A DNA stretch of 54,231 nucleotides from a bacterium (lineage in GTDB: Archaea; Nanoarchaeota; Nanoarchaeia; Woesearchaeales; UBA10216): NCBI GenBank assembly GCA_024206195.1, contig JAAGZO010001166.1, positions 1-54,231 of the forward strand, given 5' to 3'. The position numbers were made by a program, and so were the translations under genes. The notes under the pieces are model-generated. The model searched no databases, was not told the DNA's origin, and worked only from the letters and a program-made list of their open reading frames with translations. Below are positions 52,755 through 54,231 of the stretch, one piece after another; positions within the stretch are counted from its first letter, which is position 1; each line of letters begins with the position of its first letter.

Positions 52755-54231
52755 TTAACCTTCTATCTGGCTACTCAATTCACGATACTCTTTTTCCCAG
52801 CGTTTCGCTTCTTTCTTAGAAGGTCCACCCAGAACATTAACTGCATGACGCAGACGAGCACGTGTCATATCTGGACCCAGGATCGCCATAGAATCCATTA
52901 CAGATACAGTCTGGTTTGTTCCAGCTACAGCAATAAACAGTGGGAACAGGAAGTCGCGGATCTTGAAGCCCATTGCTTCAGCCAGTTGCTTAAGCTGACC
53001 AAACAGGCGATCTTTATTCCACTGGCTTTCAGTGTCCAGAAGCCATACGGAGTACTGCAGCATTTTCCGGATATCATCTTTTTCCAGAGACTTATGGTCA
53101 AAGTCAGCTTCGCTGATATCCAACATTCCGGAAAGGAAGAAGCTTGCTAGTGGTGCCACATCAGATAGCTTTTCAACACGTTGCTGAATCAACGGTACGA
53201 TCTGCATCAGGTATTCTGGGTTCAGTGCCCACTCCTGATATTTAGCAGCAAACTGTGCAGGGTCCAGGTCTTCACGTAACCACAAACCATTCAACCAGCT
53301 TAGTTTCTCCTGATCGAAGATCGGACCACCCAAAGAGACACGCTGGATATCAAAGTTATCGAACATCTGCTGACGAGTGAATTTCTCACTTTCATCCGGC
53401 ATAGACCAACCCATACGAGCCAGGTAGTTCAGCAATGCTTCCGGCAAGAAGCCCATACGCTGATAGTAAAGGATACTGGTAGGATTCTTACGCTTGGACA
53501 GTTTGGATTTATCCGGGTTACGCAACAGAGGCATATGACACAACTGAGGCATATCCCAACCAAAGTATTCGTATAACAGCTTATGCTTGGGCGCTGAGTT
53601 GATCCACTCTTCACCACGGATCACGTGAGTAATTTCCATTAGGTGATCATCCACCACATTAGCCAAGTGGTAGGTTGGCATACCGTCGGATTTAAGCAGA
53701 ATCTGAGCATCGACCATGCCCCACTCCAGCTCAATAGTCCCACGCAGCATATCATCAACTTCACACGCACCTTCACCTTCAGGTACAACCATACGAACAA
53801 CGTAAGGAGCGCCTGCGGCTTTGCGTTTTTCTACTTCCTCTTCAGGCAGGGCAAGATCACTCTGCTTCAGTGCAGTATGACCACCCGCAGCACGACGAGC
53901 AGTACGTAGCTCGTCTAGCTCTTCGGATGTGCGGTAACACAGGAATGCCTTACCCTCTTCCACCAACTGCATCGCGTATTTTGCATAGTCCGCTTTACGC
54001 TCGCTCTGGCGATAAGGACCATGTGGACCACTCACATCAGGACCCTCATCCCATTCCAAACCTAACCAGCGCAATGAGTCCAGAATCTTTTGTTCAGACT
54101 CAGCCGTACTACGAGTTTGGTCTGTATCTTCAATACGCAGAATAAACTGACCGCCATGCTGACGGGCAAATGCCAAGTTAAACAACGCAATATAGGCAGT
54201 ACCTACATGGGGATCGCCTGTTGGAGAAGGC
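52755..54231 (-). CDS. gltX: glutamyl-tRNA synthetase, N-terminus cut by window edge
   Basis: A class I aminoacyl-tRNA synthetase that charges tRNA-Glu. The reading continues to the window edge, where [18 protein letters not shown] gives the HIGH-type motif, so the true start lies outside. Further motifs: [21 protein letters not shown] and [11 protein letters not shown] (KMSKS loop). The C-terminal anticodon-binding part is complete. A housekeeping gene, used here to place the flanking DNA as host chromosome. Confidence 0.97.
   Translation of the reverse strand, partial: PSPTGDPHVGTAYIALFNLAFARQHGGQFILRIEDTDQTRSTAESEQKILDSLRWLGLEWDEGPDVSGPHGPYRQSERKADYAKYAMQLVEEGKAFLCYRTSEELDELRTARRAAGGHTALKQSDLALPEEEVEKRKAAGAPYVVRMVVPEGEGACEVDDMLRGTIELEWGMVDAQILLKSDGMPTYHLANVVDDHLMEITHVIRGEEWINSAPKHKLLYEYFGWDMPQLCHMPLLRNPDKSKLSKRKNPTSILYYQRMGFLPEALLNYLARMGWSMPDESEKFTRQQMFDNFDIQRVSLGGPIFDQEKLSWLNGLWLREDLDPAQFAAKYQEWALNPEYLMQIVPLIQQRVEKLSDVAPLASFFLSGMLDISEADFDHKSLEKDDIRKMLQYSVWLLDTESQWNKDRLFGQLKQLAEAMGFKIRDFLFPLFIAVAGTNQTVSVMDSMAILGPDMTRARLRHAVNVLGGPSKKEAKRWEKEYRELSSQIEG

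Overview
The window is a marine-type gammaproteobacterial chromosome segment. By inference it resembles Oceanospirillales and relatives, because of its moderate GC, an HD-GYP signalling protein, and a gltX / tRNA-Ala(GGC) / bacterial FAN1 neighbourhood. It carries one large integrated accessory element. Host DNA occupies about 1-2540 (5' end of a TonB-dependent receptor, a 28-bp perfect inverted repeat, a GAF/HD-GYP protein, a gene remnant) and about 50786-54231 (tRNA-Ala(GGC), a FAN1-like VRR-NUC nuclease, a terminator, and gltX truncated by the window edge).

Between them lies a genomic island of about 48.2 kb inserted in the 3' end of tRNA-Ala. A 32-bp direct repeat of the tRNA 3' end flanks it (2542-2573 and 50786-50817). 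Each repeat is preceded about 42 bp away by a second, diverged tRNA-Ala 3' fragment. Both ends also carry three direct repeats with exact 12-bp periodicity (GTGTAGCA or GTGTATCA), which look like integrase arm sites. A tyrosine recombinase with a DUF6538-like N-terminus sits at the tRNA end, and a second recombinase with an altered catalytic motif sits at the far end.

The left third of the island (2.7-12.9 kb) is a plasmid-like maintenance module. It has a ParA ATPase with a small partner and AT-rich repeats upstream, an AEP/PrimPol-like primase, a superfamily 2 replication-type helicase, an H-NS-like silencer and several small unknown proteins. No relaxase or type IV secretion gene is visible.

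The middle (12.9-44.4 kb) is a dense defence island. It holds a complete type 1 BREX operon (brxA-brxB-brxC-pglX-pglZ-brxL, read leftward) and an SNF2 helicase / Hsp70-like ATPase / secreted ankyrin operon. Next come a cytosolic 5'-nucleotidase / SIR2 pair and a four-gene unit: HTH-PIN-ankyrin fusion, radical SAM-SPASM enzyme, P-loop kinase-HAD fusion and uracil-phosphoribosyltransferase-like protein. Last is an operon of a helicase IV-like protein with C-terminal zinc fingers, a small protein, an HNH nuclease and a NYN-LOTUS protein. The radical SAM/kinase-HAD/PRTase/PIN unit is a strong candidate for an undescribed system; it looks like a modified-nucleotide pathway tied to an RNase sensor.

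The right part (44.5-50.6 kb) is the most unusual. The integrase heads a tightly overlapping operon of seven small proteins that, read side by side, are diverged tandem paralogues of one family I do not recognise. Their operon ends in an array of 14 spaced copies of the pseudo-palindrome TTG-N4-CAA, with a 10-bp inverted repeat between its two blocks. This could be a replication origin, centromere or regulatory hub of the element.
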